Counted from the stretch's first letter, positions 32,219 through 41,803 are shown. The stretch: 64,000 nt of DNA from Phyllobacteriaceae bacterium (GCA_002708825.1 PAPF01000007.1:81572-145571), one strand, 5' to 3'. The notes: generated from the sequence alone by a model not told the origin. Translations and numbers: made by a program.

Positions 32219-33700
32219 TCAGTTGTTGGCCGCCAGGATGGAAAGCTGGCGCACATTGTCCGCGCCTTCATGGTCGGTCAGGCGGGTGGGATAATCGGCG
32301 GTGAAGCAGGCATCGCAGAACTGCGGCGCCTCGCCGTTGCGTTGCGCCTCTCCGACGGCCCGGTAGAGCCCGTCAATGGACAGGAAACCCAGCGAATCGA
32401 CGCGGATGAAATCGGCCATTTCGCGGATCGACATGCGCGAGGCGAGCAGCTTGGCCGTCTCCGGCGTATCGACGCCATAGAAGCAGGAGGCCTGGGTCGG
32501 CGGCGACGCGATGCGCATGTGCACTTCCTTGGCGCCGGCATCGCGGACCATCTGAACGATCTTCTGGCTCGTCGTGCCGCGCACGATGGAATCGTCGACG
32601 AGGACGACGCGCTTGCCCTCGATCATGCGCCGGTTGGGATTGTGCTTCAGCTTCACGCCCATGTGGCGGATCGAATCGGACGGCTGGATGAATGTGCGCC
32701 CGACATAGTGGTTGCGGATGATGCCGAGTTCGAAGGGCAGGCCGGCCTCCTGCGCATAGCCGATGGCTGCCGGAACGCCCGAATCGGGAACCGGCACCAC
32801 GAGATCGGCATCCACGGGGTTCTCCCGCGCCAGTTCCATGCCGATCTGCTTGCGCACCCCATAGACGTTGCGCCCCTCGACGGAGGAATCGGGCCGCGCG
32901 AAATAGACATATTCGAAGATGCAGAAGCGCGAACCGGCGCTTTCGAAGGGAAAGTGGCTCTCGATGCCCTTTTCGGTCACCACCACCATCTCGCCCGGCT
33001 TGAGGTCGCGCACGTAGCGTGCCCCGATGATGTCCAGCGCGCAGGTTTCGGAGGCAAGGATATAGGCGCCGTCCAGATCGCCAAGGACCAGCGGCCGGAT
33101 GCCCAGCGGATCGCGGCAGCCGACCATTTTCTTGTTGGACAGGGCGACCAGCGCGAAGGCGCCTTCCAGGCGCCGCACGGCATCGATGAAGCGGTTGTTG
33201 AAACCCTTCTCCTGGCTGAAGGCAACGAGATGCAGGATCGTCTCCGTGTCCGACGTCGATGAAAAGATCGCGCCCTGCTTCTGCAATTGCCGTTGCACCG
33301 TCATCGCATTGGTGATGTTGCCGTTATGGGCGACGGCAAAACCGCCATCCGCCAGTTCCGCGAACAGTGGCTGCACGTTGCGCAGCCCCGCTCCGCCGGT
33401 GGTGGAATAGCGCACGTGTCCGATGGCGCGATGCCCGCGCAGGCGGTCGATCACGGCCTGCTTGGTGAACGTGTCGCCGACAAGGCCTATATGGCGTTCG
33501 ACGTGGAACTGCGACCCGTCGAAGGAGACGATGCCGGCCGCTTCCTGCCCGCGATGCTGGAGCGCGTGCAGGCCGAGCGTCACGATGGCCGCTGCATCCT
33601 GCCGGCCAAAGATGCCGAATACGCCGCACTCGTCGCGGAAGGCGTCCGCCTCGTTGTCCGGTGTGTCGTCAGTGTGGAAGCAATGATCCGCGTCTGCCAT
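32219..33700 (-). CDS. purF: Amidophosphoribosyltransferase
   Basis: The 493-residue enzyme performs the first step of de novo purine synthesis, making phosphoribosylamine from PRPP and glutamine. The Ntn-type glutaminase nucleophile is Cys25 in DECGVFGIFG, exposed after removal of a 24-residue propeptide. LHALQHRGQEAAGI and HNGNITNA follow. The PRPP loop VVLVDDSIVRGTTSQK is in the C-terminal half. Two Cys-bearing segments in the C-terminal part (ASCFYGVDTPE) recall the cluster-binding type of PurF. ATG 33700 is preferred over the TTG at 33721 because GAAAGG lies nine bases upstream. Confidence 0.97.
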   Translation of the reverse strand: MADADHCFHTDDTPDNEADAFRDECGVFGIFGRQDAAAIVTLGLHALQHRGQEAAGIVSFDGSQFHVERHIGLVGDTFTKQAVIDRLRGHRAIGHVRYSTTGGAGLRNVQPLFAELADGGFAVAHNGNITNAMTVQRQLQKQGAIFSSTSDTETILHLVAFSQEKGFNNRFIDAVRRLEGAFALVALSNKKMVGCRDPLGIRPLVLGDLDGAYILASETCALDIIGARYVRDLKPGEMVVVTEKGIESHFPFESAGSRFCIFEYVYFARPDSSVEGRNVYGVRKQIGMELARENPVDADLVVPVPDSGVPAAIGYAQEAGLPFELGIIRNHYVGRTFIQPSDSIRHMGVKLKHNPNRRMIEGKRVVLVDDSIVRGTTSQKIVQMVRDAGAKEVHMRIASPPTQASCFYGVDTPETAKLLASRMSIREMADFIRVDSLGFLSIDGLYRAVGEAQRNGEAPQFCDACFTADYPTRLTDHEGADNVRQLSILAANN

Positions 33701-33799
33701 GGTCTGCGGCCTTTCTGCCAACGGTAAACGTCAAATTGGCCGGGTCCGGAACCCGGCTCGGCTGTCAAAAGTGCGCATCTGCGCTCTCCCGCGCTGCGG

Positions 33800-34360
33800 T
33801 CAGGTGTTGTCCTGACCTTCTGCGGCCGCTTCGTTCTCTTCGTTGCCCGATCCCGGCGCGATGCGGTTGAAGATCGAGTTCTCCGGATCGTCGGGCAGCA
33901 AGGCCTGCAACTTGGCGCCGACCGCTTCGAGCATCGGACGCGACTTGGCGTTGACAACCCATGCCGGCTGATTGTTCGCAACCAGCCAGTTGAAGAACAG
34001 CAGGCCGACGGCCACCACGAGAATGCCACGCGCCGCGCCGTAGACAAAGCCCAGCGTCCGGTCCAGCGGCCCGACACGGCTGTCGATGATGAAGTCCGCG
34101 ATCTTCATGGTGATGACCGTCACGATGATCAGCGCGATGAAGAAGACGATCGCGGCCGCCCCGGCCATGGCGATCTTCTCATTGCTGATATAGGGCCGAA
34201 GGAATGGCGTGACGAGCGGGTAGAAGAAATACGCCGCGGCACCCGCGGCCACCCAGGAAGCAATGGACAGGATCTCGCGGGAGAAGCCGCGAACCATGGC
34301 CAGGATGGCGGAGACGAGCGTGAACGCGATGAGGACGCCGTCGAGAATGGTGATGGGCAT
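33800..34360 (-). CDS. cvpA: CvpA family membrane protein
   Basis: The 186-residue product has four hydrophobic helices and matches CvpA (colicin V production protein), a membrane protein of unclear function. In E. coli it is needed for colicin V production and for bile or envelope stress resistance. VRGFSREILSIASWVAAG is the conserved N-terminal loop, and DRTLGFVYGAARGIL follows in the third segment. The acidic C-terminus ends EGQDNT. It is linked to purF, as in many proteobacteria; the 99-base gap between them shows no clear terminator. Confidence 0.9.
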   Translation of the reverse strand: MPITILDGVLIAFTLVSAILAMVRGFSREILSIASWVAAGAAAYFFYPLVTPFLRPYISNEKIAMAGAAAIVFFIALIIVTVITMKIADFIIDSRVGPLDRTLGFVYGAARGILVVAVGLLFFNWLVANNQPAWVVNAKSRPMLEAVGAKLQALLPDDPENSIFNRIAPGSGNEENEAAAEGQDNT

Positions 34361-34405
34361 GTGCCTTCAAAACCCCTGTGCCGGCGCGCCCGCGCCTCGG
34401 TGTCT

Positions 34406-35806
34406 TCACGCCTGCCGGTCCTGCCGCGTATCGCCAGCGATCCGCGTGACCAGGTCCAGGAGCGTTTTCGGCTGGAAACTGCCCATTTGAGCGGCCGCTC
34501 CGGCTTCCTCGCCCCCCGATGGCATGACCGCCTGGCCAAATCCCAGCTTTTCGGCTTCCTTGAGCCGGTGAGCGGCATGGCCGACCGGTCTGACTGCCCC
34601 GGACAGACTGATTTCGCCGAAATAGACGCTATTGGCGGGAAGGGCAATACCAGCGAGTGACGAAACAAGTGCCGCTGCAACGGCAAGGTCCGCCGCCGGC
34701 TCAGAAATGCGGTATCCGCCCGCCACGTTGAGGTAGACGTCGTGCTGCGAGAAGCGCACGCCGCAATGGGCTTCCAGCACGGCGAGCACCATGGAAAGGC
34801 GTGGCGAATCCCAGCCGACCACGGCGCGGCGCGGCGTGCCGAGCGGCGAGGGCGCGACAAGCGCCTGGATTTCCACCAGCACCGGCCGGGTGCCCTCGAT
34901 GCCGGCGAAGACGGCCGCGCCCGGCGCGCTGGCCGACCGTTCTCCCAGGAAGAGTTCCGACGGATTGGCCACTTCCGAGAGACCCCGGTCGCCCATGGAG
35001 AACACGCCGATCTCGTCGGTGGCGCCGAAACGGTTTTTCACCGTGCGCAGGATGCGGTGCTGGTGCCCGCCTTCGCCCTCGAAATAGAGCACGCCGTCGA
35101 CCATGTGCTCGACGACCCGCGGTCCGGCGATCTGCCCTTCCTTCGTGACATGGCCGACAAGCACGATGGCCGCTCCGGTCGACTTGGCATAGCGGATCAT
35201 CGCCTGCGCCGAGGCGCGCACCTGGGTCACCGTTCCGGGTGCCGATTCGGCCAGGTCCGTCCACAGCGTCTGAACCGAGTCGAGGATCACGAAATCGGGA
35301 CGCGGGCCTTGCTCCAGTGTCGCCAGGATGTCCTCGACATTGGTCTCTGCCGCCAGTTCCACCGACGAATCGGCGGCACCCAGCCTTTGGGCACGCAGGC
35401 GCACCTGCGCCACCGCTTCCTCGCCCGAGACGTAGATCACCCGGTTTCCGCGCCGGGCCAGCGCCGCTGCGGCCTGCATGAGAAGGGTGGACTTGCCGAT
35501 GCCCGGATCGCCGCCGACCAGAAGGGCCGAACCGCGCACGAAGCCGCCGCCGGTCACACGGTCCAGTTCCGCAATGCCCGTGGCGATGCGCGGTGCATCC
35601 TCGATCTCGCCCGACAGCGTGGTGAGCGCGACCGGCTTGCCCTTGCGAACCGAGCGCAGCGCCTGCGGCCCGCCGCCCACGCCGCCGCCCTGGCTGCCTT
35701 CCTCGACCAGCGTGTTCCACTCGCCGCACCCGTCGCACTTGCCGCTCCAGCGCGGATGCACCGTGCCGCAGGCGGTGCAGACGAATTGCGTTTTGATCCT
35801 GGCCAT
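34406..35806 (-). CDS. radA: DNA repair protein RadA
   Basis: The 466-residue RadA/Sms is a RecA-like branch-migration ATPase in recombinational repair. The N-terminal zinc finger uses Cys10, Cys13, Cys24 and Cys27. Walker A is GGDPGIGKSTL, and the RadA-specific KNRFG motif is in VKNRFGATDEIGVF. The C-terminal third is the Lon-like domain (DVYLNVAGGYRISEPAADLA). ATG 35806 begins the usual MARIKTQFVC. It lies between alr and cvpA on the minus strand. Confidence 0.96.
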   Translation of the reverse strand: MARIKTQFVCTACGTVHPRWSGKCDGCGEWNTLVEEGSQGGGVGGGPQALRSVRKGKPVALTTLSGEIEDAPRIATGIAELDRVTGGGFVRGSALLVGGDPGIGKSTLLMQAAAALARRGNRVIYVSGEEAVAQVRLRAQRLGAADSSVELAAETNVEDILATLEQGPRPDFVILDSVQTLWTDLAESAPGTVTQVRASAQAMIRYAKSTGAAIVLVGHVTKEGQIAGPRVVEHMVDGVLYFEGEGGHQHRILRTVKNRFGATDEIGVFSMGDRGLSEVANPSELFLGERSASAPGAAVFAGIEGTRPVLVEIQALVAPSPLGTPRRAVVGWDSPRLSMVLAVLEAHCGVRFSQHDVYLNVAGGYRISEPAADLAVAAALVSSLAGIALPANSVYFGEISLSGAVRPVGHAAHRLKEAEKLGFGQAVMPSGGEEAGAAAQMGSFQPKTLLDLVTRIAGDTRQDRQA

Positions 35807-35875
35807 GCCTGTCCCGAATGTTCTTGTTGTGTTCTTTTGTCAGATCAGGCGGAGCGCGTCAATGCGGGCTGCTCG

Positions 35876-37024
35876 TCAGCCGCCGATATGGCGCCGGTGA
35901 TACCGGGATCCGAGGCTGGTGAGCAATTCGTATCCGATCGTGCCGGCCGCGCGTGCCGCATCGTCCAGCGCCACCGTTTCGCCGAAAAGCTCGATCCATT
36001 CGGCCTGCGCCAGATCCGCGTCGGGCACATCGGTGACGTCGAACATGGTCAGGTCCATCGTGACCCTTCCAACGGCGGGCACACGGCGGCCGTTGAGCGC
36101 TCCGGCAAACCCATCCGTCACGGTATCGCGCAGCGGCACGCCGCCGCCCGACCCCGCACGGTGCCAGCCATCGGCATAGCCCGCGCCGCAAACGGCGACG
36201 AGGCTGTCGCGCGCGACGGTGTGCGTTGCGCCGTAGGAAACGCTGTCGCCCGCCTTGACGCGCCTGATCTGAAGGATGCGCGCTTCCGCCTTTACCACCG
36301 GGCGCATGGGATTGTCCTTGCCGGTGACGGCCTCGCCGCCATAAAGCGCGATTCCGGGGCGGGTCAGGTCGAACCGGTAGTCGGGCCCGAGGAAAACGCC
36401 GGCTGAATTCGCCAGGCTTGATTCAATTTCTCCGAAGGCGGTGCGAACCCGTTGAAAGGATTCCAGTTGCATCCGGTTGAGCGGATGCTCCGGCGTGTCG
36501 CCGCAAGCCAGGTGGCTCACCAGGAGGATTGGCGTCACGGTGTGGTCCCGCGCATTGCGTTCGGCAAAGGCCAGCGCTTCCGCCTCCGACAGGCCCAGCC
36601 TGTTCATGCCCGTATCGACGTGGATCGCGCAGGGCCGGCGCGACCCGTGCGCCTTCCAGTAGGCGGACCAGGTCTCGATCTGGTCCAGCGAGTTGAGCAC
36701 AGGGACGGCCCCGGCCTCGGCAAGCACGGCGGCGCTCTCCATGTCGAAGATGCCTGACAGCACGAAGACCTGTGCGCCCGTCAACACGCGCTTGAGGCGC
36801 ACCGCTTCCTCCGGCACGGCCACGAAGAAGGTTTCGCAGCCTGCCTGGGAAAGCGCACCGGCTGCTTCCTCCAGCCCGGTTCCATAGGCATCCGCCTTGA
36901 CCACCGCGGCGGTCTCGGCCCCGCCGGAGCGCTCGCGCAGCAGGCGGTAGTTGTCGGCCAGCGCATCCAGGTCGATGGTCAGCCGCGCCGTGGCGATGCG
37001 CGGATCGGAGGACGGCTGGCTCAC
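35876..37024 (-). CDS. alr: Alanine racemase
   Basis: A 382-residue PLP enzyme that makes D-alanine for peptidoglycan. Lys43 in VVKADAYGTG binds PLP, and the second catalytic Tyr lies in CGAGYADGWHR. The N-terminal TIM barrel and C-terminal beta domain (VPAVGRVTMDLTMFDVTD) are complete. The start overlaps the dnaB stop by four bases, so the two share a transcript. The biosynthetic Alr and catabolic DadX types cannot be separated by sequence alone; the dnaB-radA context favours the biosynthetic type. Confidence 0.95.
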   Translation of the reverse strand: MSQPSSDPRIATARLTIDLDALADNYRLLRERSGGAETAAVVKADAYGTGLEEAAGALSQAGCETFFVAVPEEAVRLKRVLTGAQVFVLSGIFDMESAAVLAEAGAVPVLNSLDQIETWSAYWKAHGSRRPCAIHVDTGMNRLGLSEAEALAFAERNARDHTVTPILLVSHLACGDTPEHPLNRMQLESFQRVRTAFGEIESSLANSAGVFLGPDYRFDLTRPGIALYGGEAVTGKDNPMRPVVKAEARILQIRRVKAGDSVSYGATHTVARDSLVAVCGAGYADGWHRAGSGGGVPLRDTVTDGFAGALNGRRVPAVGRVTMDLTMFDVTDVPDADLAQAEWIELFGETVALDDAARAAGTIGYELLTSLGSRYHRRHIGG

Positions 37025-38511
37025 TCGAAGCGCTCCGGCAGGCGGTCCTCTTCGGCGAGGTCCGAGAACCGGGTGAACTGGCCCTCGAACGCGAGTTCGA
37101 CGGTGCCGGTGGGTCCGTGGCGCTGCTTGGCGATGATCATTTCCGCCTTGCCCTTCACGCGCTCGAACTTCTCAAGCCAGGTGGCGTGTTCGGGCGTGCC
37201 TTCCTCCGGTTCGCGGTTCTGCAGGTAGTATTCGTCGCGGTAGACGAACAGCACCACGTCGGCGTCCTGCTCGATGGAGCCCGATTCGCGCAGGTCGGCA
37301 AGCTGCGGGCGCTTGTCATCGCGCGACTCCACCTGGCGCGAAAGCTGCGACAGCGCGATGATCGGCACGTGCAGTTCCTTGGCCAGCGCCTTCAGCCCGG
37401 TGGTGATCTCGGTGATTTCCTGCACGCGGTTCTGGTTCGACTTCGATGACGAGCCCTGCATCAGCTGGACGTAGTCGATGACGATGAGATCGAGGCCGCG
37501 CTGGCGCTTCAGGCGCCGGGCTCGCGCGGTAAGCTGGGCAATGGAGATGCCGCCCGTCTGGTCGATGTAGAGCGGCACCCGCTGCAGCATTTCCGAACAG
37601 GCGACCAGCTTCTCGAAATCGGTCTCGGTGATCTCGCCGCGCCGGATCTTGGAGGAGGAAATCTCCGTCTGTTCGGAGATGATGCGTGTGGCAAGCTGTT
37701 CGGCCGACATTTCCAGGCTGAAGAAGCCGACCACGCCGCCGCGCGCTGCCTTGACCGAACCGTCGGCCTGCTCGGCCGGCTCATAGGCCGCCGCCACGTT
37801 GAAGGCGATGTTGGTGGCAAGCGACGTCTTGCCCATGGCCGGACGGCCGGCGAGGATGACGAGGTCGGAGGGCTGCAGGCCGCCAAGCCGGCGGTCCACG
37901 TCGCGAAAGCCGGTGGAAATGCCCGAAAGGTGGCCTTCGCGCTGATAGGCCGCGCCGGCCATGTCCACGGCAAGGCGCACCGCGTCGGTGAAGGTCTGGA
38001 AGCCGCCGTCGTAACGCCCGGTCTCCGCCAGTTCGAACAGGCGCCGCTCGGCATCCTCGATCTGTTCCACGGGCGCCATGTCCACCGGGGCGTCGAAGGC
38101 GATGTTGACCATGTCCTCGCCGATGGTGATCAGCGCGCGCCGGGTCGCCAGGTCGTAGATGGCGCGGCCATAGTCCTCCGCGTTGATGATGGTCACGGCT
38201 TCTGCCGCGAGGCGGGCGAGATAGTGCGCGACCGTCATGTCCCCGACGCGCTCTTCGGCGGGCAGGAAGGTTTTCAGCGTGACCGGATTGGCGGCCTTGC
38301 CCATGCGGATCAGTTCGCCCGCCGTCTCGAAGATCTTGCGGTGAAGCGCCTCGTAGAAATGGACCGGCTTGAGGAAGTCCGACACGCGGTAGAAGGCGTC
38401 GTTGTTGACCAGGATCGCGCCGAGCAGCGCCTGTTCCGCCTCGATGTTGTTCGGCGCCTCGCGGTAGAGCCCGCTGTCCTTGCTTTCCAGTTTGCGCACC
38501 GCCTCGGCCAT
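37021..38511 (-). CDS. dnaB: Replicative DNA helicase DnaB
   Basis: The 496-residue hexameric helicase unwinds DNA at the replication fork. The N-terminal primase-interacting domain opens with REAPNNIEAEQALLGAIL, the RecA-like domain has Walker A GRPAMGKTSLA, and the Walker B-like segment is LIVIDYVQLMQG, followed by SQLSRQVE. No intein is seen. ATG 38511 gives the common alphaproteobacterial start MAEAVRKLE; 26 upstream codons are rejected. It heads the dnaB-alr-radA gene run. Confidence 0.97.
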   Translation of the reverse strand: MAEAVRKLESKDSGLYREAPNNIEAEQALLGAILVNNDAFYRVSDFLKPVHFYEALHRKIFETAGELIRMGKAANPVTLKTFLPAEERVGDMTVAHYLARLAAEAVTIINAEDYGRAIYDLATRRALITIGEDMVNIAFDAPVDMAPVEQIEDAERRLFELAETGRYDGGFQTFTDAVRLAVDMAGAAYQREGHLSGISTGFRDVDRRLGGLQPSDLVILAGRPAMGKTSLATNIAFNVAAAYEPAEQADGSVKAARGGVVGFFSLEMSAEQLATRIISEQTEISSSKIRRGEITETDFEKLVACSEMLQRVPLYIDQTGGISIAQLTARARRLKRQRGLDLIVIDYVQLMQGSSSKSNQNRVQEITEITTGLKALAKELHVPIIALSQLSRQVESRDDKRPQLADLRESGSIEQDADVVLFVYRDEYYLQNREPEEGTPEHATWLEKFERVKGKAEMIIAKQRHGPTGTVELAFEGQFTRFSDLAEEDRLPERFE

Positions 38512-38720
38512 CACCTGTCCACCACCCTGTCTGCCAGTCTGTCCGTCACCGGGTTTAACGCGAAGCCAGCCATGCGCAAGGCGCCGCACGCGGGATTCGC
38601 CGCCTGTCTGCGATACACCACGATACTCACAGGCTGGGGATAACTATTCCCGCCTGGCCGCACATCGACCTTGACGGCGGGCGGCTGCGAATCGGGAAAA
38701 CCATTATCGGCGTCGGCGGC

Positions 38721-38755
38721 AAAAAGAAAAGCGCCCGGACGTGATGCCCGGGCGC
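38721..38755 (-). terminator. Intrinsic terminator after rplI
   Basis: On the minus strand, GCGCCCGG-N9-CCGGGCGC (plus 38731-38755) forms an 8-base GC stem followed by TTTTCTTTTT (plus 38721-38730). It lies 27 bases after the rplI stop and would end the rpsF-rpsR-DUF2232-rplI transcript before dnaB. The rest of the 270-base gap up to dnaB (38512-38720) shows no gene. Confidence 0.88.
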
Positions 38756-38781
38756 CGTCATGCGCGAGCCGCAAGGCCGAA

Positions 38782-39390
38782 TCAGGCGTTCTCTTCGCCT
38801 TCTTCGCCCGCAGCTTCGCCTTCCTCGTAGCCTTCCTCGTCGCCGGTGAAGAACTCGTCCGGGCGGGCCGCATCGTTGATGTCCTCGCCGTAGATCGCCT
38901 CGGCGGAGGTCAGGTCCTCGCCGCGCGCCTGGCGCTCGGCCTCGTCGGCGGAACGGGCGACGTTCAGCGTGACGGTCACTTCCACTTCCGGATGCAGGGC
39001 GATGGAGACGTTCGACAGGCCGATGGCCTTGATCGGCTGGTTGAGGTTGACCATGTTGCGGCCGACCGTGAAGCCTTCGCCGGCGAGGATCTCGGCCACG
39101 TCACGGGCAGCGACCGAGCCGTAGAGCTGGCCGGTTTCGCCAGCGGCGCGCACCACGACGAAGGTCTTGCCGTCGAGGCCCTCGGCGATCTTGGCGGCCT
39201 CGGACTTGCGTTCGTTGTTGCGGGCTTCCAGCTGCGCACGCTCGGCCTCGAAGCGGGCCTTGTTGGCGGCGTTGGCGCGCAGCGCCTTGCCCTGCGGCAG
39301 CAGGAAGTTGCGGGCATAGCCGTCCTTGACCTTCACGGTGTCCCCCATGTGGCCGAGCTTGGCGATGCGTTCGAGCAGAATGACGTCCAT
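38782..39390 (-). CDS. rplI: 50S ribosomal protein L9 with acidic C-terminal tail
   Basis: The 202-residue L9 has the N-terminal rRNA-binding domain [36 protein letters not shown], a long connecting helix rich in Glu and Arg, and the C-terminal domain with [17 protein letters not shown]. coli L9 has 149 residues. The extra 50 or so here are strongly acidic ([19 protein letters not shown]), an extension I know from other Rhizobiales. ATG 39390 is the canonical L9 start. It is the last gene of the rpsF operon. Confidence 0.97.
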   Translation of the reverse strand: MDVILLERIAKLGHMGDTVKVKDGYARNFLLPQGKALRANAANKARFEAERAQLEARNNERKSEAAKIAEGLDGKTFVVVRAAGETGQLYGSVAARDVAEILAGEGFTVGRNMVNLNQPIKAIGLSNVSIALHPEVEVTVTLNVARSADEAERQARGEDLTSAEAIYGEDINDAARPDEFFTGDEEGYEEGEAAGEEGEENA

Positions 39391-39421
39391 CGGTGTTGTC
39401 CTTTCGATTGTCGTTCGGTGT

Positions 39422-40375
39422 TCAGGGAAGGGGAGGCGGGCCGCCGGCATCGGACATGCCGGCAGGCCTGCGGGTGTCGGTCAGTCCCGCCAGCGTAAAG
39501 ATGAACAGGACGGGAATGAAGAAAAGCGCGGCCAGGTAGGCGGTGCCGAGTGCTGCCGGGCGCCAGGGTTTCCCCATGGAGCGGGCGTGCAGCATGGCGA
39601 ACCCGGCCATCATGAAGCCGGCGGCCATGGCACCGGAGATCGCGGCCCCGACATGGCCCGGCGCACCGGAGACCAGCGTCAGCAGCATCGCCCCTGCAAA
39701 GACCGGCAGCGCCGTACGCGGCATCCTGAGCGCGAGCGGCCAGATGTCGTCGGGGCGCCTCAATTGGCCGGCGCGCTTCGCGAAGGCCATTGCCGTGTAG
39801 AAATTGGCCATCAGCACGCAGACCCATACCCAGGGAAGCTGGGCGGGGACGAGCGTGGAAAGCATCCCCGCGATCCGGTCGCGCTGCTCCGCATCGAGCT
39901 GCATTTCCGGGTCCGCCTGGCGCATCGCTTCGACGAGCCTTGCGGCAAGCTCGGCCACGAAGGCGTCGCCATAGCCATGAACGGCGCCGGTTACGATGAA
40001 GCCGGCAGCGACCGCGATGGCGACGTAGAAGAGGATGTCGGCGAGCGGAAACCAGACCAGCTTGCCGGCCGGTCCGCCCACTTCCTCCGCCGGGCGCGCA
40101 AGGCCGGCCAGTTGCGCCGCCAGCATGGAGGGAATGACGATCACGACGGCGGCGACCACCGCGCCCAGCACGCCGGCGACCGCTGCGACGGCGCCGACAG
40201 CCGTAAGCGCGGCCACGAAGCCGGACATCGCGCCGAATCCGAGCGCGGCCAGCATCAACGGCAGGGGGGAGAGCATGAACAGGAAGGCCATGCCACCGCT
40301 CATCGCGGCCGAAAGCGCGGCTGCGGCAAGGCCGGCCAGAATGCCGGCGCCAAGGGCTATGGTCTGTCGCTTCAT
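39422..40375 (-). CDS. DUF2232 membrane protein
   Basis: The 317-residue protein has eight or more hydrophobic helices and matches DUF2232, a family of unknown function. The family often sits between rpsR and rplI in alphaproteobacteria and resembles YybS-type membrane proteins. [24 protein letters not shown] is the central conserved stretch. The N-terminal segment is a Gly/Ala-rich series of helices, and the C-terminus is short and Pro-rich. It stands 31 bases upstream of rplI in the operon. Confidence 0.85.
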   Translation of the reverse strand: MKRQTIALGAGILAGLAAAALSAAMSGGMAFLFMLSPLPLMLAALGFGAMSGFVAALTAVGAVAAVAGVLGAVVAAVVIVIPSMLAAQLAGLARPAEEVGGPAGKLVWFPLADILFYVAIAVAAGFIVTGAVHGYGDAFVAELAARLVEAMRQADPEMQLDAEQRDRIAGMLSTLVPAQLPWVWVCVLMANFYTAMAFAKRAGQLRRPDDIWPLALRMPRTALPVFAGAMLLTLVSGAPGHVGAAISGAMAAGFMMAGFAMLHARSMGKPWRPAALGTAYLAALFFIPVLFIFTLAGLTDTRRPAGMSDAGGPPPLP

Positions 40376-40484
40376 CGTTGTCGCTGTCCTGCTCGCTTCA
40401 AGCAGTTAGGGGACCGCGTCCCCAACCCGGATTTTTCATGGCGTCCGCGTGCCGTTCACGCAGGGCCTCTGATGCATGGGAAGG

Positions 40485-40505
40485 CCGGCGGCCTGATGCC
40501 GCCGG
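40485..40505. repeat. 8-bp GC hairpin between rpsR and DUF2232
   Basis: CCGGCGGC (40485-40492) and GCCGCCGG (40498-40505) form a perfect stem with a CTGAT loop. It lies in the 145-base gap after rpsR. With no T-run after it, partial attenuation or 3'-end protection of the rpsF-rpsR message is more likely than full termination. Confidence 0.55.
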
Positions 40506-40520
40506 ACCCTCATTGTCTGG

Positions 40521-40769
40521 TTACTGCACCACGTAGGGGAGCAGGCCCAGGAAGCGGGCGCGCTTGATCGCACGGGCGAGTTCGCGTTGCTTCTTCTGGC
40601 TGACCGCCGTGATGCGGGACGGCACGATCTTGCCGCGCTCGGAAATGTAGCGCTGCAGGAGCTTGATGTCCTTGTAGTCGATCTTCGGCGCATTGGCGCC
40701 GGAGAACGGGCAGGTCTTGCGGCGACGGTGGAACGGACGCCGGGTCGGGATCTGGTTGATGTCGACCAT
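40521..40769 (-). CDS. rpsR: 30S ribosomal protein S18
   Basis: The 82-residue protein is a typical bacterial S18 with [39 protein letters not shown] and the C-terminal helical [29 protein letters not shown]. It pairs with S6 on the platform of the 30S subunit. The gene is 12 bases downstream of rpsF. The single Cys in CPFSGA may be half of a lost zinc site; this is common in the family. Confidence 0.98.
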   Translation of the reverse strand: MVDINQIPTRRPFHRRRKTCPFSGANAPKIDYKDIKLLQRYISERGKIVPSRITAVSQKKQRELARAIKRARFLGLLPYVVQ

Positions 40770-40781
40770 GGTCGCTTCTCC

Positions 40782-41222
40782 TTAGTTGTCGCGGCGCGGG
40801 CCGCGGTCGCCACGATCACCGCGATCGCCACGGTCGCCGCGATCACCACGCGGGCCGCGATCGCCACGGTCTCCACGGTCGCCGCGCGGGCCGCGGTCGT
40901 CACGGCGCGTCATCATCGCGGACGCACCTTCCTCGAGTTCCTCGACGCGCACCGTCATGTAGCGCAGCACGTCTTCGGAAAGGCGCTGCATGCGCTCGAT
41001 CTCGTTGATGGCAGCGGACGGAGCCGTGATGTTCATCAGCGTGTAGTAGGCCTTGCGGTTCTTGTTGATCCGGTAGGCGAGGGACTTCAGTCCCCAGTTC
41101 TCGACCTTGCCGACAGATCCGCCAGCCTGCTCGACGATTCCCTTGTACTGTTCGACAAGGGCATCGACCTGCTGCTGGGAGAGGTCCTGACGGGCAAGGA
41201 ACACATGTTCGTAAAGAGCCAT
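40782..41222 (-). CDS. rpsF: 30S ribosomal protein S6 with RGD-repeat tail
   Basis: The 146-residue S6 begins [19 protein letters not shown], with the usual [20 protein letters not shown] strand and the helix ending in VEELEEG. Residues 106-146 form a charged tail of tandem R-G-D and R-G-P units. E. coli S6 has an enzymatically elongated Glu tail at the same end; here a mixed-charge repeat is encoded. The DNA for the tail is a tandem 9-base repeat. ATG 41222 starts the operon behind a promoter. Confidence 0.97.
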   Translation of the reverse strand: MALYEHVFLARQDLSQQQVDALVEQYKGIVEQAGGSVGKVENWGLKSLAYRINKNRKAYYTLMNITAPSAAINEIERMQRLSEDVLRYMTVRVEELEEGASAMMTRRDDRGPRGDRGDRGDRGPRGDRGDRGDRGDRGDRGPRRDN

Positions 41223-41438
41223 TTTCTCTTGCCTTTCTTCCGTTTCGTCCACCGGCCTGGCGGCTGAGCCTCTGCGACTTTCCGGATTTGACCCGCCTTG
41301 CAGCGGGGAAGAAAGGCGCCTGGGTGCGGTCGAGAGCGGAGACGGGAAGGGAGGCCGAAGACCTTTTGGCTTCTGCTTTGCCCGCAAACGGGCAAAACCC
41401 TCCGTTCAACCCCCGGCCAGAACCGGCAGAACGGGGCG

Positions 41439-41467
41439 CTTATACAGGTTTTTGACGTGCTGGCAAG
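41439..41467 (-). promoter_or_regulatory. Promoter of the rpsF operon
   Basis: On the minus strand, CTTGCC (plus 41462-41467), a 17-base spacer and TATAAG (plus 41439-41444) resemble the rhizobial CTTGAC-N17-CTATAT consensus. Initiation near 41432 gives a 5' leader of about 210 bases before rpsF. The leader holds no gene I can support and could carry the usual S6:S18 binding site, but I cannot identify one. Confidence 0.55.
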
Positions 41468-41503
41468 CCCGCCTGTGAGGCGCACGGCGATTGCCAGCCG
41501 CGG

Positions 41504-41803
41504 TCAGTTGTTGTCGGGGTGGGTCTCTGCCTGCCAGGCAAGCCGCGCCGCCGCGACAGTGGCGGCGGTCGCCCCGGCCACGAGGACGGCGCCCAGCACC
41601 AGGGTCGCCACCTTTCCGAAATGAAACAGGCCGCCCACGGCCCACGCCGAAAGGACAGCGGCCGCATAGGCCTCGGTGGCGATGAAGAGCGTGGTTCCCG
41701 CAATGCCCGCGAGCACGGCCGCATTGACGATGCGCCTGGCCGGAACGGCCGGCTGGTCTGCTGCGACGTCAGCGGCGGCAGGTGACGGTTGGAGTGTAGT
41801 CAT
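41504..41803 (-). CDS. Small hypothetical membrane protein
   Basis: A 99-residue protein with a Pro/Ala-rich head (residues 1-25) and two hydrophobic helices (about 28-50 and 59-82) ending QAETHPDNN. No family is recognised. GAGG lies nine bases before the ATG at 41803; 39 longer codons have no support. It stands alone between rpsF and fabD, transcribed toward rpsF, and its promoter was not found. Confidence 0.6.
   Translation of the reverse strand: MTTLQPSPAAADVAADQPAVPARRIVNAAVLAGIAGTTLFIATEAYAAAVLSAWAVGGLFHFGKVATLVLGAVLVAGATAATVAAARLAWQAETHPDNN

Noticed and set aside
40794-40907. The short, regular repeat array in rpsF as a possible CRISPR or phage feature.
   Set aside because: The units are 9 bases, in frame and code for the R-G-D tail of S6; there are no spacers.
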